Source: Nematostella vectensis
Taxonomy: Eukaryota > Cnidaria > Anthozoa > Actiniaria > Edwardsiidae
Reading direction: 5' to 3'
Length of the DNA: 64,000 nucleotides
Assembly: GCF_932526225.1 (NCBI RefSeq)
Contig: NC_064041.1
Coordinates: 10,274,813 to 10,338,812 of the forward strand
A program made the translations under genes and the position numbers. Shown in pieces: positions 63,001-64,000 of the stretch. The notes below the pieces were generated by a model that worked only from the letters and a program-made list of their open reading frames with translations, was not told where the DNA came from and did not search any database. How positions within the stretch are numbered: position 1 is the first letter of the stretch; each line of letters begins with the position of its first letter.

Positions 63001-64000
63001 CCCCCCAACAGGTCGCTATTCAGCGTGGGCTGTAGTCACGTGATGCTGGCTCTCAGGCCTGGCGAGTTTACCATCTTCCCTAACAAGAGCCTGCTGTACA
63101 GAGGTCAGCAGTATCCTGAGGAGGAGTACCTCCTAGAGGGCGACACTCCATGGGTTTGTACCAATGAGACGTCACATCTGTCACGCAACTACACGGTCAC
63201 CAACGAGACCACAGGTAACCCAGCACTCCACATGTCAAGCAAATACACGGTCATCATAGAGACCTCGGGTTATCAGGGGCTCATAAGTAGGGGCAATCAA
63301 CTTAAGTAATCAGAACGTCTAAAAAACTTAACTATTAATTTAATATTAATTGCAGTTTGGTGTGAGTGGTTTTGTTTCTATAACACTTGGAATTACCATG
63401 TCTGATAATTATCATGACAATTAAAACTAATTAGCATAGCCCTCTCTCCAGCCTCCCGCCGTCCCGAGTCTGGTCACGTGACTGCTCGTCGCTACCTCAC
63501 CATCATCGGTCTGTCCTTGTCGGTCTTCTGTCTTTTTCTGGTTCTTATCGCGCATGTCATCCTACCAGACCTGCGCAAACCGCTGCCCGGCAAGAACTTG
63601 ATGAGCCTGTCCATGTCTCTCTTCCTTGCGCACTTCTGGTACCTGTTTGCTTCCGGTGAGACAGATAAGCCTGCGTTCTGTAAGGCAGCGGCGGTTACTT
63701 TGCACTATCTGTTTCTCGTCACGTTTGGTTGTACGGCTGTCGTGGCTTATGACACCAGGTATGTGGCAAGCGCGGTATGTTTTTTCACATAACACATTTT
63801 ATGGCAAATTTCAAAGAAAATGGACTAGTCTCCGTGGTTTCTTATTATTTACAGTAAACTCTTTCTGTGATTATTGAGGGCAAATTCAAAGGAAATTGAC
63901 TAATTACCGGGGGTTTCTAATTATTGACCGGAAACTCTTTCTGTGATAATTGGTCTGACGAACTCTTCCCCCCCTTAATAGGAGACTACTTTCCCAATTT
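60003..64000 (+). CDS. Methuselah-like/adhesion-type 7TM receptor with N-terminal somatomedin-B module; 5' part, continues beyond window
   Basis: Exons: 60003-60353, 60757-61335, 61656-62084, 62577-62725, 63012-63214, 63452-63758, and probably a further exon from 63982. Together the first six give about 672 residues in one frame. The start Met opens a signal peptide (residues 1-21, ending CG before AEE). Residues about 38-80 form a somatomedin-B-like module (CVGC, then HCHCDQACSLYKDCC and QYC). A large Cys-rich, N-glycosylatable ectodomain follows. Exon 6 begins the 7TM part: TM1 (YLTIIGLSLSVFCLFLVLIA), the LPGKN intracellular turn, TM2 and TM3 (FCKAAAVTLHYLFLVTFG). This pattern is that of class B-type Methuselah-like receptors. 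The ligand is unknown, and TM4-TM7 are outside the window. No GPS/GAIN motif is clear. Confidence 0.83.
62097..62325. repeat. (CAT/ATC)n imperfect microsatellite
   Basis: It begins about 12 bases after the donor of receptor exon 3. The His-rich plus frame and Met/Asp-rich minus frames are products of the trinucleotide composition, not genes. Confidence 0.95.

Overview
This is a eukaryotic, almost certainly metazoan, window. The genes are split by GT-AG introns, and there is a LINE, tRNA-derived and inverted-repeat elements, and very large minisatellite arrays. Gene content (an RNF213-type giant E3 ligase, an EEIG1/FAM102 protein, a CARD/death-domain adaptor, PIG-C, an intronless rhodopsin-like receptor, and a Methuselah-like receptor with a somatomedin-B module) fits an early-branching animal, most likely an anthozoan cnidarian. 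The species is an inference. All exon models were built by hand from splice sites, reading phase and recalled family sequences; no alignment program was run.

Layout. (1) 1-24226, plus strand: the 3' part of an RNF213 (mysterin)-like gene, 31 exons and about 1,548 C-terminal residues, including the RING and RZ fingers. Its introns carry at least eight tandem arrays (units of 9, 38, 54, 60, 73, 85 and about 109 bp, and a G-rich array). (2) 24187-27476: a degenerate repeat spanning the RNF213 stop codon, then a 45-bp array of about 55 copies. (3) 30304-36080, minus strand: a complete 11-exon EEIG1/FAM102-like gene. (4) 37049-38029, plus strand: a single-exon divergent GPCR. (5) 38081-42635: an apparently intact two-ORF non-LTR retrotransposon. 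(6) 42668-42890: a 223-bp inverted-repeat element with TTAA ends. (7) 44231-48507, minus strand: a six-exon gene with two CARDs, one more possible death-fold domain and a C-terminal death domain. (8) 48772-55297, plus strand: an eight-exon PIG-C gene, head-to-head with the CARD gene (264 bp between start codons). (9) 55298-60002: intergenic, with a perfect 214-bp tandem duplication. (10) 60003-64000, plus strand: the first exons of a Methuselah-like/adhesion-type 7TM receptor that runs off the window.

The most unusual observation is in the RNF213 gene. Several independent minisatellites are built on exon-intron junctions: their units carry copies of the real splice acceptor plus the first exon bases (60-bp and 85-bp arrays), or the last exon bases plus the real splice donor (38-bp array). 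The exon is therefore flanked by some 23 to 30 near-identical decoy splice sites, and in each case the working site is the exon-proximal copy. The genes are otherwise ordinary neighbours with no shared pathway, although RNF213 and the CARD/death-domain gene both belong to families linked to innate defence or cell death.
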